Shown here piece after piece: positions 17,144 to 27,800 of a DNA stretch of 64,000 bases. The notes under the pieces are model-generated. The model made no database searches and had not been told where the DNA came from. It saw only the letters and a program-made list of their open reading frames with translations. This DNA is from Candidatus Methylobacter oryzae (GTDB taxonomy: Bacteria > Pseudomonadota > Gammaproteobacteria > Methylococcales > Methylomonadaceae), in NCBI RefSeq assembly GCF_003994235.2, contig NZ_RYFG02000121.1:1-64000 (forward strand), given 5' to 3'. Position 1 is the stretch's first letter; every line of letters starts with the position of its first letter. The position numbers and the translations under genes are program-made.

Positions 17144-18301
17144 GTGATGAACGAAAGCCAATACGATCATTTAATCGGGACAATCTACGATGCCGCGTTC
17201 ATGCCGGAGTTATGGCCGGCTTTTTTGGAGCAATTGTCCGACGTCTTACAAAGCAGGGGCACCGCACTGTACTTGGTGGATTTCGTCAGCCGCAGTTCCA
17301 CTTGTTGCAGCGATGAAATTTCCTTTGTGCAAACCGTCTGGATCGACCCCGACGCTGGCGCGTCTTACGACCGATATTATTCCAAAACCAATGTCTGGTT
17401 CGAAAACTCCAGCGATTTACCCGAAGGCAAGTTAATCACTACGGATCGCTTGTTTCCGGCCCGGGAACTGATCAAGACTGAGTGGTATAACGACTGGCTT
17501 AAACCTCAGGGTTATTTTCATGCGATGATTGGCCATTTGCTCAAGCAGGATATGCTGGCGGTACGTCTGTCGATTTTCAGGTCCAAGCAACAACCGTTTT
17601 CCGCCGGCGAAACGGCGCTGTTTGCCCGCTTGGTGCCGCATTTGCGCCGCTCTTGCACGATCCACAAAAGATTTTCCGAAATCAAAGGCGCGCTGGCTAC
17701 AAACGCTGATATTTTGAACCGCTTGCCGGTCGGGTTGATTTTGTTCGATAAGGGCGGTCAAGCCGTATTTATCAACGATATCGCGGAAACTTTAAGCCGT
17801 TGTGCCGACGGCCTTAGTCTTAATGCCGCCGGCCGATGCTTGGGTGCTAACAATCATGAAACCCGCACTCTACGCCAATTGATCGGCGATGCCGCAGATC
17901 AGGGGCAAAGCCATGCATTGAGCTTACACAGGCGTCGCTCAAATCGTCCGCTATCGGCAATCGTGGTGTCGCTGCAAAAGCAATCGTTGTTCTTTGCCGG
18001 CTCGGAGCCGGCCGTTGCGCTATTTATTAGCGACCCGGACAGGCCGCTAGAAATTAGCGACAAGCTGCTGATGCAATGCTTCGATCTTTCCCCGGCCGAA
18101 GCCAAACTCGCGGCCGCTTTGCTGGGCGGACAAACGCCAAGCGATTACGCCAAAACGCGGGGTATCAGCAGCAACACGGTAAAAACGCAGCTAAAGCAGG
18201 TACTGGCGAAGACCGGAACGCATCGCCAGTCCGAACTTATACAACTGCTAACGACAGGTTTCGGTATGCTTGCAGGTTCCAAGGCTACGTTAACGCTATG
18301 A
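17144..18301 (+). CDS. LuxR-type helix-turn-helix regulator
   Basis: A 385-residue regulator. The C-terminal DNA-binding domain (about residues 310-372) has the LuxR/GerE pattern: LSPAEAKLAAALLGG, then ISSNTVKTQLKQVLAKTG and RQSELIQLL. The N-terminal part (IGTIYDAAFMPELWPAFLEQL) and the middle segment (LNRLPVGLILFDKGGQAVFIN) resemble PAS-like sensor domains of this regulator class; the ligand is unknown. It lies 220 bases before an RND efflux operon on the same strand and may control it, by position only. MN at 17147 is an alternative start. Confidence 0.8.
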   Translation: MMNESQYDHLIGTIYDAAFMPELWPAFLEQLSDVLQSRGTALYLVDFVSRSSTCCSDEISFVQTVWIDPDAGASYDRYYSKTNVWFENSSDLPEGKLITTDRLFPARELIKTEWYNDWLKPQGYFHAMIGHLLKQDMLAVRLSIFRSKQQPFSAGETALFARLVPHLRRSCTIHKRFSEIKGALATNADILNRLPVGLILFDKGGQAVFINDIAETLSRCADGLSLNAAGRCLGANNHETRTLRQLIGDAADQGQSHALSLHRRRSNRPLSAIVVSLQKQSLFFAGSEPAVALFISDPDRPLEISDKLLMQCFDLSPAEAKLAAALLGGQTPSDYAKTRGISSNTVKTQLKQVLAKTGTHRQSELIQLLTTGFGMLAGSKATLTL

Positions 18302-18412
18302 TGCCTAGAACTTGCAGAGCATTTCTCGAGTAATCAAGATCAACCCACTGCTAAGCCATCCTCGTTGAACAGTAGAAGCTTACTGTGGTCCGGATGGGGC
18401 TCCGTTTGCTGC

Positions 18413-18437
18413 GCCGGCAGGCAAAGCCTGCACTCCA
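18413..18437. repeat. dispersed palindromic repeat (CAGGCAAAGCCTG core)
   Basis: GGCAGGCAAAGCCTGCACTCC before the RND operon recurs with variation at 22921-22967 and 58105-58134. The rest of the 18302-18524 spacer has ACCCGAACGGGT and no gene; the RND promoter should lie here but I cannot place it. Confidence 0.6.
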
Positions 18438-18524
18438 AGCATCTTCACCCGAACGGGTGACGCGCAGTTCAAGCGATTGGTTTAAATTGGCTACACCGTG
18501 CAGCCCTATTAAACCGGAGTACCG

Positions 18525-19757
18525 ATGAATTCCCGCCATTTACCGCTTGTATCCATAAGCCTGTTATTTTTGACATTGGCAGGCTGTGCGCAGCCCGGCA
18601 AAGACCGGCAAACCCTTCGCCCTGTCAATGTCGTTCGAATAACAAGCCAACAGACACCAAGCGACAGCTCCTTTCCCGGCCAAGTAAAAGCGCGTTTTGA
18701 AACGGCGTTATCGTTCCGCGTGGCGGGAAAACTGATCAAGCGTTCGGTCGATATTGGAGATAGGGTGCGTAAAGGCCAAGTGCTGGCAAAGCTTGAGCCC
18801 AGCGATTACCGCTTTGCGGCACAGAACATCAAAGCCCAATTGATAGCCGCCAAAGCCGACCGCGCCTACAGTAAGGACGATTTAAGCCGGTACCGGGAAT
18901 TGTTCGAGCAATACGTCGTCAGCCAGCCTGAGTTGGATCGCCGTCAAATCCTCTACATTGGCGCACGGCAAAAAGTGGCGGCGTTGGAAGCGCAGCTTGG
19001 ACAGGCCGACAATCAATTGGCTTATACCGATTTATTGGCCGACCGCGACGGCGTGGTGACGGCGCTTGAAGCCGAAGCCGGGCAAGTCGTCGCCCTGGGC
19101 CAGCCGATTATCAAGCTGGCCCAGGGCGACGAGAAGGAAATCGCTATCGACATTCCCGAGCATCGCATTGCCGGGATCAAACAGCGGCAGGAAGTCGGCG
19201 TTACTTTGTGGGCCGACGGCGACAAACGCATCAAAGCAAGTATTCGCGAGATTGCTTCGGCAGCCGACCCGGTCAGCCGCACTTATCGGGTTAAGGCGAC
19301 TATCCTGGACGGAAAAGACGATGCGCGGCTAGGCATGACGGCGACAGTCTGGATACCATCAAGCATGTCTGGCGATTTCACCGTTCCGCTGTCGGCCGTT
19401 TTTACATCCCATCATGAGCCGGGACAGACTAGCGTTTGGCTGGTTGATGAGCGCAGCTCAACGGTCAAAGCGGTGCCGGTGCGGATAGGCGGCGCGTATG
19501 GCGGCGAGCGGGTTGCAGTGACCGGGCTTAGCGCCGGGCAACTGATCGTCAGCGCCGGCACAAACCGCTTGATCGAAGGCCAAGCCGTGCGTTTGCCGCA
19601 AGGGTTTACAACGGCTATGAATAGCCGTGACGCAGGCGGCATAAAACTTTCTTTGGCCGGGATGGCGCAGGCCGGGCCGTTGACGAACGCAGGCCGGAAT
19701 ACAGCAAGCGATTTATTGGAATCGCTGTTGGCTGCGCGCGCTGAGGCAGGCCGATGA
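18525..19757 (+). CDS. RND efflux periplasmic adaptor lipoprotein
   Basis: A 410-residue membrane fusion protein (AcrA/HlyD family). Lipobox LAGC near residue 21 anchors it in the inner membrane. The biotinyl-lipoyl half-motifs FRVAGKLIKRSVDIGDRVRKGQ and LLADRDGVVTALEAEAGQVV flank a coiled-coil hairpin (residues about 100-155), followed by beta-barrel and membrane-proximal domains. It overlaps the permease gene by ATGA (19754-19757). Substrate unknown. Confidence 0.92.
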   Translation: MNSRHLPLVSISLLFLTLAGCAQPGKDRQTLRPVNVVRITSQQTPSDSSFPGQVKARFETALSFRVAGKLIKRSVDIGDRVRKGQVLAKLEPSDYRFAAQNIKAQLIAAKADRAYSKDDLSRYRELFEQYVVSQPELDRRQILYIGARQKVAALEAQLGQADNQLAYTDLLADRDGVVTALEAEAGQVVALGQPIIKLAQGDEKEIAIDIPEHRIAGIKQRQEVGVTLWADGDKRIKASIREIASAADPVSRTYRVKATILDGKDDARLGMTATVWIPSSMSGDFTVPLSAVFTSHHEPGQTSVWLVDERSSTVKAVPVRIGGAYGGERVAVTGLSAGQLIVSAGTNRLIEGQAVRLPQGFTTAMNSRDAGGIKLSLAGMAQAGPLTNAGRNTASDLLESLLAARAEAGR

Positions 19758-22700
19758 GCGCCTTCAACCTCAGCGCCTGGGTATTGAAGCATCGCGCTTT
19801 CACCGGTTTCATGATGGTGCTGTTGCTATTGGGCGGGCTTTTCGCTTATTTCCGCCTGGGCCAACGCGAAGATCCCGAGTTTACTTTTAGAGTCATGGTG
19901 GTCAAAGCCCTGTATCCCGGTGCGACGGCGCTCGAAGTTGAACAACAGTTGACCGATCGCTTGGAAAAGAAAATCCAGGAGTTGCCGAACCTGGATATTT
20001 TGCGCAGTTACTCCAAACCGGGCGAATCGGTCATTTTCGTGACCCCGCGTGAAGACACGCCGCCGAAAGAAATCCCCGGTCTTTGGTACCAAGTGCGCAA
20101 AAAAGTCGACGACATCCGCATGACCTTGCCGCCCGGCAGCATAGGGCCGTTCTTCAACGACGAGTTCGGCGATACCTATAGCGTGATTTACGCGTTCTCG
20201 GGAGACGGTTTTACTTACGCCGAGTTGAAAAAAGCTGCCGACTCGGCCCGTCAACAACTACTGCGGGTTAAGGACGTCGAAAAAGTCGATCTGATCGGCA
20301 GCCAAGACGAAAAAATCTACATCGAATTTTCCGACAAAAAACTGGCCGAATTGGGACTTGACGCCAACGCGGTCGGCGAAGCGCTGCAAGCGCAAAACAG
20401 CATGGCCTCGGCCGGCATGGTGTATACCGCCCAGCGCAACTTGCCGATACGCATTACCGGCCAATTCGATTCCGTGGACAGCATCGCCAACCTGCCGGTA
20501 CGTATTCAAGGCCGGGCCTTGCGCGTCAACGATTTCGCCGAAGTCAGGCGCGGCTACATCGATCCGCCGGCGTTCAAAATGCGCGTCAACGGCAAGGAAG
20601 CTGTGGCTTTGGGCGTCACCATGAACAAGCGCGGCGACGTGCTGGAATTGGGCAAGGCGCTGGCTGAGGCCAAAACGCTGATCGAAGGCGAGCTCCCGCT
20701 GGGGATGGATATAAATCAGGTCGCCGACCAGCCCCGCGTGGTTCGAACAGCTGTCGGCGAATTCCTGTCCACTTTCTTTGAAGCCTTGGCCGCGGTGCTG
20801 CTGGTCAGCTTCTTGAGTCTGGGCTTTCGCACCGGTTCCGTGGTCGCGCTGACCGTGCCGCTGGTGTTGTCGGGCACATTGCTGTGCATGTTGCTGTTCG
20901 GCATGGAAATCCACCGCATCTCGCTGGGCGCCCTGATTCTGGCCTTAGGTTTGCTGGTCGACGACGCGATGATCGCCGTCGAGATGATGGCGCGCAAACT
21001 GGAAGAAGGCTGGGACAGGATTCATGCCGCGACTTATGCTTACAGCGCCACCGCGTTTCCTATGCTGACCGGCACCTTGATTACCATCGTCGGCTTCCTG
21101 CCGGTAGGCTTGGCCAAATCGCAAGCCGGCGAATATACGGTGGCGATATTTCAGGTCATGGGTATCTCGCTATTGCTATCGTGGCTAGGCGCGGTTGTGT
21201 TCACGCCGTATCTGGGGTTCCTGTTGTTGAAAGTCCGGCCCGGCAGCGGCCATGATCGCGACTTGTTCGACACGCCGTTTTACAACCGCCTGCGCCGTTG
21301 GGTGACCTGGTGCGTGTCGCATCGCAAAAAAGTTATCGTCGCCACGGCCGTATTATTCGGCATCGGCGTAGCGGCTTTGACCCAAGTTCCGGAACAGTTT
21401 TTTCCGCTGTCGAACCGGCCCGAAGTCATCGTCGACTTGTGGCTGCCCGAGGGCAGTTCGTTTGCCGAAAGCGAAGCAACCGCCAAGCGCATGGAAGCAA
21501 TCCTGAGCAAAGACGAAGACGTATTGAATTACACGGCCTATATCGGCGGCGGCACGCCGCGTTTTTTCCTGTTGATCGTGCAGCAGCTGGCCAATATCAA
21601 TTTGTCCGAATTTGTCGTGATGACCAGGGACAACACCGCCCGCGAGCGGGTCATGCAGCGTGTCCGGCAGGCGTTCGCGACCGGTTTCCCGCAAGTGCGC
21701 GGGCGCGTGATGCGCCTTAACGTCGGCCCCCCGATGGATTATCCGCTGGTGTTCCGGGTATTCGGCGAAGATCCCGCCATGGTCCGGGCTATAGCCGGCC
21801 GCGTAACCGAAATCGTGCGCGCCAATCCCGGCACCGTCGACGTCAACGACGACTGGCACGACAGAATTCCGTCGCTACGCCTGGTGTTGGACCAGTACAA
21901 GGCCCGCGCGCTGGGCGTGTCGACCGCAAGCCTGTCGCAAGCCTTGCAGGCGTATTACACCGGCATTCCTGCCGGGCAGTTCAGGGAAAACGATAAGTTA
22001 ATCGACATCGTCTGGCGCGCGCAAAACGACTTGCGCACCGCCGCCGAGCGCTTGCTCGATGTGGCCGTGCGCACCGGCAACGGCCGGACCGCATCGTTGT
22101 CGCAGTTCGTCAAATTCGAAACCGTGTTCGAGGACGGCGTGCGCTGGCGCCGTAACCGCTTTCCGGCCGTTTCGGTGCGCGCCGACGTGATCGACGGCAA
22201 GATGGCGCCCGACGTGGCGTCCGAAATTATCCTCAAACTCAAACCGATACAGGACCAATTGCCGGCCGGTTATTTCATCGAAACCGGCGGTTCCAAGGAA
22301 GATGCCTGGATCTCGCAAAAATCGATTTTTATCTGGATTCCGCTGGTCCTGGTTGTGACGTTGGTTTTGCTGATGGTGCAATTGCACAACCTGTCCCGGA
22401 CTTTTTTGGTGTTTGTCACCGCGCCGTTGGGCGTGATCGGCGCGGCGTTCGCGCTGCTGCTGTTCCGTGCGCCGTTCGGTTTCGTGGCCTTGCTGGGCAT
22501 CATCGCCTTGTCCGGCATGATCATGCGCAATTCCGTGATCCTGATTGACCAGATCGAACAGGACCATAAAGCCGGGCTCGACACTTGGACCGCAATCGTC
22601 GAATCGACGGTGCGGCGCTTTAGGCCCATCCTGCTGACCGCGGCGGCGGCCATATTGGCGATGATCCCGTTGTCGCGCAACGATTTTTTCGGACCGCAGG

Positions 22701-22825
22701 CGATTGCGATCATGGGCGGACTGACGGTAGCCACGGTGTTGACGGTTTTTTTCCTGCCGGCGCTTTATGCGGCCTGGTTCAAGGTGAAACGTATTGATTC
22801 ATCCGGTAATGGAGTTGCCCAATGA
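19754..22825 (+). CDS. RND efflux permease
   Basis: A 1023-residue inner-membrane RND transporter of the AcrB/hydrophobe-amphiphile class, driven by the proton gradient. TM1 is near residues 14-32, two large periplasmic loops follow TM1 and TM7, and the TM4 proton-relay motif GLLVDDAMIAVEMM carries two aspartates. LSGMIMRNSVILIDQIEQD marks the matching second-half helix. Upstream is its adaptor and downstream its outer-membrane channel, both overlapping by four bases, so the three are one operon. Closest in style to the VexF/MexI-like or OqxB-like groups; substrate unknown. Confidence 0.95.
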   Translation: MSAFNLSAWVLKHRAFTGFMMVLLLLGGLFAYFRLGQREDPEFTFRVMVVKALYPGATALEVEQQLTDRLEKKIQELPNLDILRSYSKPGESVIFVTPREDTPPKEIPGLWYQVRKKVDDIRMTLPPGSIGPFFNDEFGDTYSVIYAFSGDGFTYAELKKAADSARQQLLRVKDVEKVDLIGSQDEKIYIEFSDKKLAELGLDANAVGEALQAQNSMASAGMVYTAQRNLPIRITGQFDSVDSIANLPVRIQGRALRVNDFAEVRRGYIDPPAFKMRVNGKEAVALGVTMNKRGDVLELGKALAEAKTLIEGELPLGMDINQVADQPRVVRTAVGEFLSTFFEALAAVLLVSFLSLGFRTGSVVALTVPLVLSGTLLCMLLFGMEIHRISLGALILALGLLVDDAMIAVEMMARKLEEGWDRIHAATYAYSATAFPMLTGTLITIVGFLPVGLAKSQAGEYTVAIFQVMGISLLLSWLGAVVFTPYLGFLLLKVRPGSGHDRDLFDTPFYNRLRRWVTWCVSHRKKVIVATAVLFGIGVAALTQVPEQFFPLSNRPEVIVDLWLPEGSSFAESEATAKRMEAILSKDEDVLNYTAYIGGGTPRFFLLIVQQLANINLSEFVVMTRDNTARERVMQRVRQAFATGFPQVRGRVMRLNVGPPMDYPLVFRVFGEDPAMVRAIAGRVTEIVRANPGTVDVNDDWHDRIPSLRLVLDQYKARALGVSTASLSQALQAYYTGIPAGQFRENDKLIDIVWRAQNDLRTAAERLLDVAVRTGNGRTASLSQFVKFETVFEDGVRWRRNRFPAVSVRADVIDGKMAPDVASEIILKLKPIQDQLPAGYFIETGGSKEDAWISQKSIFIWIPLVLVVTLVLLMVQLHNLSRTFLVFVTAPLGVIGAAFALLLFRAPFGFVALLGIIALSGMIMRNSVILIDQIEQDHKAGLDTWTAIVESTVRRFRPILLTAAAAILAMIPLSRNDFFGPQAIAIMGGLTVATVLTVFFLPALYAAWFKVKRIDSSGNGVAQ

Positions 22826-24375
22826 AAGCGTTGATTTGTCCACGAAAAACACGAAAGGCACGAAAACATCTTGGCAGAGTCCGGAGTGCGGCTTGCGGCT
22901 TAGCTCTTGTAACCGGCAAAGGAGTGCAAGCTTTGCTTGCGCGCGCAGGCGAAGCCTGCACTCCGGCTATTTTAATCATGACGCTGCTTTTGAGTGCCTG
23001 TACCCCGACCCGAGTCGATACTTCAATCAACAGCATAGAGCCGCCCAAGGATTGGCATCATGCTCCTCCCAATGCCTCGGCTGTTAATTCAGCCAATTTG
23101 AAAGCCTGGTGGCAAGGATTCGGTGATCCGAAGCTGAACGTCCTGATTGAACAAGCCTTGGCGAACAATCACGATCTTAGGATTGCCGTGGCGCGAGTGC
23201 GCGAAGCTAACGCGATGGTTAGCGTCGCCGAATCCGCGCTCTATCCCACCATTGACTTGGCGGTATCCGGCGGTCGGGACAAGAAGATCGACCGGGTTAT
23301 CGGCGTGCCTAACGGACTGCTGATTCCTACCGCCAACATGGTCAGCGGCGGACTGGCCGCGCGTTGGGAAATCGATTTATTCGGTACCAGGCATCTGGAA
23401 GCGGAAGCCGCCTCCGCTCAGGCCGGGGGAGCCGTGGAGATTTTGCATGTCGCGCAAGTAGGGTTGCTGGCGCAAGTGGCGACGAACTATTTGGAGTTGC
23501 GCGGCATGCAGCAACGTATCGCTATCTTACGGGAAAATATCAATATCCAGCAGGAACGGTTAAGAGTGCTACAGGCGTTTAATCGCGCCGGTTTGGGCAA
23601 TCAGTGGGATATTGCCGGTCAGGAAACCCTGCTGCGCAGCACCGAAGGTTCGCTTCCGGTTTTTACCTGTGTTGCGGCCAGCCTGATTCATCGTATTGCC
23701 GCGTTGCTGGGCGAACTGCCGGAAAACCTGGAACGCAGCTTGGCCAATGCGGAGCCGTTGCCGGCAAAGTCTCCGGGCATTCCTGGACTGTTGCCTTCGG
23801 GGTTGCTGGAGCAGCGGCCGGATCTGCGTCTGGCGCGAACCGAAGTTAGCGCGACGGCGGCCCATCTTGGCGCGGCGCGGGCCGATTTATTCCCGAAGTT
23901 AGTGTTGTCGGCGGACGGCGGTTTCGGTGCGTTGGCGGTAGGCGGCATGTCCAGTCTTGCCGAAAGTGTTTATGCGCTTGGGTCGGGATTGACTGCACCG
24001 ATATTCAACGCCGGTCGCATACAGGCTCGAATCACCGCGGCGGATGCCCGTTTGGAACAAGTCGCGGCGAATTACGAGAAGACTTTCCTGCTCGCGCTGG
24101 AAGACGTGGAAAATGCTTTTGTCGAACACGCTACATCGCTGGAGCGCCGCAAGCGCATGGACGAGGCCGAAACTGCGGCAATGGAAGCTTACCGGCTCGC
24201 CGGTGTACTATATCGGCACGGGGTTAATGATTATTTGTCGGTGCTGGACGCCCAGCGTAGCAAATTCGCCGTTGCCGATGAACGCGTCAAGGCCGAAACA
24301 GCGGTGTGCGTAGCCATCGTCTCGCTGTACAGGGCTTTTGGCGGCGGATGGGAGGCTGAAATTGCGGTTCCGTAA
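22822..24375 (+). CDS. RND outer-membrane channel lipoprotein (NodT/OprM family)
   Basis: A 517-residue TolC-like channel. The mature part begins at the lipobox LLLSAC (Cys about residue 59), followed by SANLKAWWQGFGDPKLNVLIEQAL, ANNHDLRIAVARVREA and the second repeat TEVSATAAHLGAARADLFPKL. ATG 22822 overlaps the permease stop. The lipobox normally lies within the first 25 residues. Here about 40 extra residues, encoded by repeat DNA at 22840-22969, separate the start from it; an internal ATG at 22978 gives a signal too short to work well. The repeat probably inserted into the signal peptide. Confidence 0.9.
   Translation: MKALICPRKTRKARKHLGRVRSAACGLALVTGKGVQALLARAGEACTPAILIMTLLLSACTPTRVDTSINSIEPPKDWHHAPPNASAVNSANLKAWWQGFGDPKLNVLIEQALANNHDLRIAVARVREANAMVSVAESALYPTIDLAVSGGRDKKIDRVIGVPNGLLIPTANMVSGGLAARWEIDLFGTRHLEAEAASAQAGGAVEILHVAQVGLLAQVATNYLELRGMQQRIAILRENINIQQERLRVLQAFNRAGLGNQWDIAGQETLLRSTEGSLPVFTCVAASLIHRIAALLGELPENLERSLANAEPLPAKSPGIPGLLPSGLLEQRPDLRLARTEVSATAAHLGAARADLFPKLVLSADGGFGALAVGGMSSLAESVYALGSGLTAPIFNAGRIQARITAADARLEQVAANYEKTFLLALEDVENAFVEHATSLERRKRMDEAETAAMEAYRLAGVLYRHGVNDYLSVLDAQRSKFAVADERVKAETAVCVAIVSLYRAFGGGWEAEIAVP
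22840..22969 (+). repeat. repeat DNA inside the lipoprotein signal sequence
   Basis: GTCCACGAAAAACACGAAAG, a motif common in spacer repeats, is followed by GGAGTGC...GCTTGC and by GGCGAAGCCTGCACTCC, the same family as at 18413 and 58105. All is read in frame by the outer-membrane channel gene. Confidence 0.65.
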
Positions 24376-24443
24376 CGATCTGTATGTTAATGAATTACGG
24401 CATAAAACAGTCGGCTAGGATACGCTGTGCGTATCTTACGGAA

Positions 24444-24613
24444 CTATGTCTTCGTTTTTGGAGCAAGTCCTGCTTTTACCGGCGGTAGCGTAGTGACTTT
24501 TAGCAGTGCTAATTCGTTGATTGCAACGTCGGCGTCAAGTTTTACTTCGAGCGACTTATCGACGACCAGAGCAATCGGCTTGTCGGTGGCAATATTCAAA
24601 TTCACATTGAGCG
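24444..24613 (-). pseudogene. remnant of an unidentified coding sequence
   Basis: On the minus strand an open frame of about 55 codons has good protein character (NIATDKPIALVVDKSLEVKL, then DADVAINELALLKVTTLPPV) and ends at a stop at 24446-24444. Upstream it runs into the palindromic repeat at 24607-24639, where a stop interrupts the frame, so the front is missing. Not recognised. The rest of the 24376-24855 spacer shows no gene. Confidence 0.35.
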
Positions 24614-24639
24614 TACGAGCCGCTCAACTCAGCTTTATC
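24607..24639 (+). repeat. palindromic dispersed repeat, copy 1
   Basis: TTGAGCGTACGAGCCGCTCA followed by ACTCAGCTTTATC matches the repeat pair at 28445-28552 and the inverted copy at 40419-40476. Confidence 0.75.
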
Positions 24640-24798
24640 AGAAAGGAAGACTGGGATTTTATTCTTGAAGATGACGCTATTCCAAGATAAATATGAATAG
24701 CTGCAAAGAACCTGGTAGTGTTTGCTTTCCAAATGGATAAGCAAGCACTAGACCTGATAAGGGAAGGTGCTCGGTAAAGCGAGTAGACATTAAGAAGC

Positions 24799-24842
24799 TG
24801 TTACCGCTTGTTTGGGCTGCAATGCCTGAACAAGCGGTAACA
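24799..24842 (-). terminator. strong inverted repeat after the 1144-residue protein gene
   Basis: TGTTACCGCTTGTT (24799-24812) and AACAAGCGGTAACA (24829-24842) form a perfect 14-base stem just past the minus-strand stop at 24856. The minus-strand exit side reads GCTTCTTAATG, only weakly T-rich. Confidence 0.6.
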
Positions 24843-24855
24843 ATAACAGTGCATT

Positions 24856-27800
24856 TTACGAGCGATGCACCCAGTCCGCTCCTAAAGTGCCTTGCAGTTG
24901 TTGCAGATACGCCGGATCGTTGATTTCGGCCAGCATGCGCTCGGCTGATTCAAGTTTTTGGCTTAATTCGGCACGGTTTGTCGAATCATTCTGCAATTGC
25001 TGTTGGATATAAGCCTTGTGTTGCTGCCACAGTTCACTGTCGCGTTGTTGTTTGATTTCAAGGCGCTGTTGATACCAATCGCTTTGTAACAAATAGTCGC
25101 GGGTGAACATATTCCGTATCGCGGGATCGCTGGCGGTTTTGCCTTCATATTCGCCGTTGGCCATGATATATAGCAGTGCTTTCAGCGGAGGGCAGGCGTC
25201 ATCGATAGAGCCATCCTGAATATACAGCTGCGCTACCCGCTGCTGCGCTTCATAGACGTTATCAATGCCGTCGACATAGCTGGGCAGATCCTGGGTTTCC
25301 GGCTTCAACATGGCTTCGTCGAATACCGCTGTCGGGTAGTCGAACATCTTGCCGAAGTTGGTATGTACAAACCGTTCGGTAATACGATAACCCAAGCGGC
25401 TTTGGTAGACGGTGCGGCCTTCGTATTCAAAATCTTCCAGTTTTTCCAGCTGTCCTTTTTCAATCAAATACTGCGGGTCGCGTTCGGCTACCGGCAAACG
25501 CGACCAGATTTCCGGAATCAGCAAGCTGATGTCGTGATCGATCCGGCGCTGTGAACCTATGTAACCTGCGGCTGTGGAATAGCCGTCGTAGCCGCACAGA
25601 ATGAAAGACACCAGCGCGGTATTCAGGTCGGCGGTGGCCGATACCGCATTGAACGGGCCTTTGGTCAGCGCGCCTTCGGAACCGGCGCCGGTCGTGGATG
25701 GCGATTTTCCGGTCAGGCTGCAGATAAAATCCATGAATAATTCAGGAAGTTCCTGGTAATGGATAGGATTATAGATCGCCAAAGGCCGGATGCCCGATTC
25801 CAGGTCGGCGGGATTGTTGCGCCGTCCGGTCAAGACTTCGTTAACCGGGAAGTGAACCGTTTGGCCGGCGTTAAGGCCTCTCGCCAAGCGTGTAGACAAC
25901 TCCGCGATATAACGCATTTTAGGGTTGGCTATATCCGGGCGCAGTTGCAGGTAGCGGACGTTTTGGCTGGGTTTGCCGTCGACCAGCCGGGGATGCGCGG
26001 AGGAAACAAAATATTCTCCTTCCTTGCAGTGGACGGCCTGGCGGATCACGTTTTGCATCGGCTCGCTGAATTCGTCGAAATGAACCACGTCTTCGAGAAA
26101 CTCGCGGGCATCTTCTGCGGTTAGCGGCTGGAAATTGGAAATGAAATTGTCGGTGCGTGAAAAATCCAGTTCGGTTTGTAAATCGGTACCGCGGTGGATT
26201 GCATCGTCCGGCCGTTGGAAGAAACTTTTTTCGCAGTTCTCGACCAGTTTAACGCTGGGATTTTTATAGTCCGGATTTAGCCCGTTCAGGTAACGCACAG
26301 GCACAACGGTGGACGCGGAAATATCGTCTTCCAACTGGACCTTGGCCGAAGCCATGAAGTCCTGGCGCAGTTTGAAAACCCGCCACGCGCCTTTTTCGTC
26401 AAAGCCGACGCGCAAGTAGCTGGCGATTAGCTTGCGGCCTTGGAATTTCAGTTCGTTGCCGGGGTGGCTGTTGACCATGTCGACGGAGAAATGCTTTCTC
26501 CAGTTCGAGCCCCATTCCTCTTTGTAAAAACGCTTGATCATCAGCGCCACGGCTAATATATGGCGGGGGATTGTGTCCAGCCACTGGTTATGGGCATCCG
26601 AATATTGCGTTGCGGACGGGGTCAGCAATTTGATAACTGAACCTAGGGTCCGCTCGTTGCTGAGCAGGGGCCGTTTGTCGATGCCATGCAGCGTCGGGTC
26701 GCGAAAACGTGTTGAATAATCGTGCTCGAATATTTCGGTGATGATATCCATGTCTTTGTCGAAATCGTCGACAAACACCGCGCCGGAAATGATCGCCCCG
26801 GCAATCGATTTGGAAATCTCCGACTTGCCGCCGCCGGATACGGTGCTCGGCTTATGGCAGAAAGTGCCTTCCTGATGCGTGCCGATCAAGCGCCAGCTGG
26901 GCGCATGAGGGTGGCGCTCCATGTGGATTTTAAAACCGTTCGGATAGACGTAGGTATGGTTGAACAGCAATTTAAGCGTGTGTTGCTGCCTGTTGTGCGT
27001 CCAGCTGATTTGCTGTTGCTGAATGTTGAACTTTGCCGAATTGGGGATGTAAACGATGTCGGGATAGTTTCTGTCGACGGCATAACCTTCTTCTTTAACC
27101 TCTATGACCGGCGCCAACTGTAGGCAGAGCCGGTCGAAAGAGTAATTGTCATTGATATAGGAAGACGTATGCGGCAAAAATATCTCGCCCAAAATAACCC
27201 TCGGGAAAGCCAGCGCGCCGCCCGAATGTTCTTCTTCGGCGCCTCCGTACAGGTTGGCCGAATAGCTGATATGGGATTTGATTTCCTTTTTGCTGTAGCC
27301 GAAATAGTTATCGGCAATAATCGTGACAATGACTCCTTTCATATTGCGGCATACCAGTTTGAAGGGCTGGCCGTTGTTGTACAGTTCATCTTCACGTTGC
27401 CAGCACATGCCGTCTTTGCGTTGCCGTTCGGTTGCATCGTCAAAATGCGGCAGGCCGAGATCTTTTTTCCGGCAATGAACCAGATGCGAGGCAAGAATGA
27501 TGCAGCCGGTATGGCCGGTCCAGTGGTCAATATCCAGTGCGGCATCGTTTTCGGGCAGGAACGGGTCGCCGGCGTTGTCGAAAATGGATTCGACAAAATC
27601 CAGGTTGGCTACCAGCCCGCCGGGAGCGAAGAAACGCACTTCCATCGTTTTAACCGGCATCGTGTCCGAAACTTCCGGGCATACGATGGGCCTCATCAGC
27701 GATGAAACCCAGAGTTTTGCGCTGTTTTGCTGCGCACTGGTAAAAGGCAGGCTTAGAAGGTCGTCGGGAGGCGTCAGCGCGGCTCTCAGCAATGCCGCAT

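Noticed and set aside
20258-22734. Long minus-strand frames of 150-220 codons inside the RND permease
   Set aside because: They are GC-rich shadow frames of a complete, recognised gene.
24427-24690. 87-codon plus-strand frame after the RND operon
   Set aside because: The minus strand of the same stretch reads as more natural protein, and the plus frame runs through a repeat.
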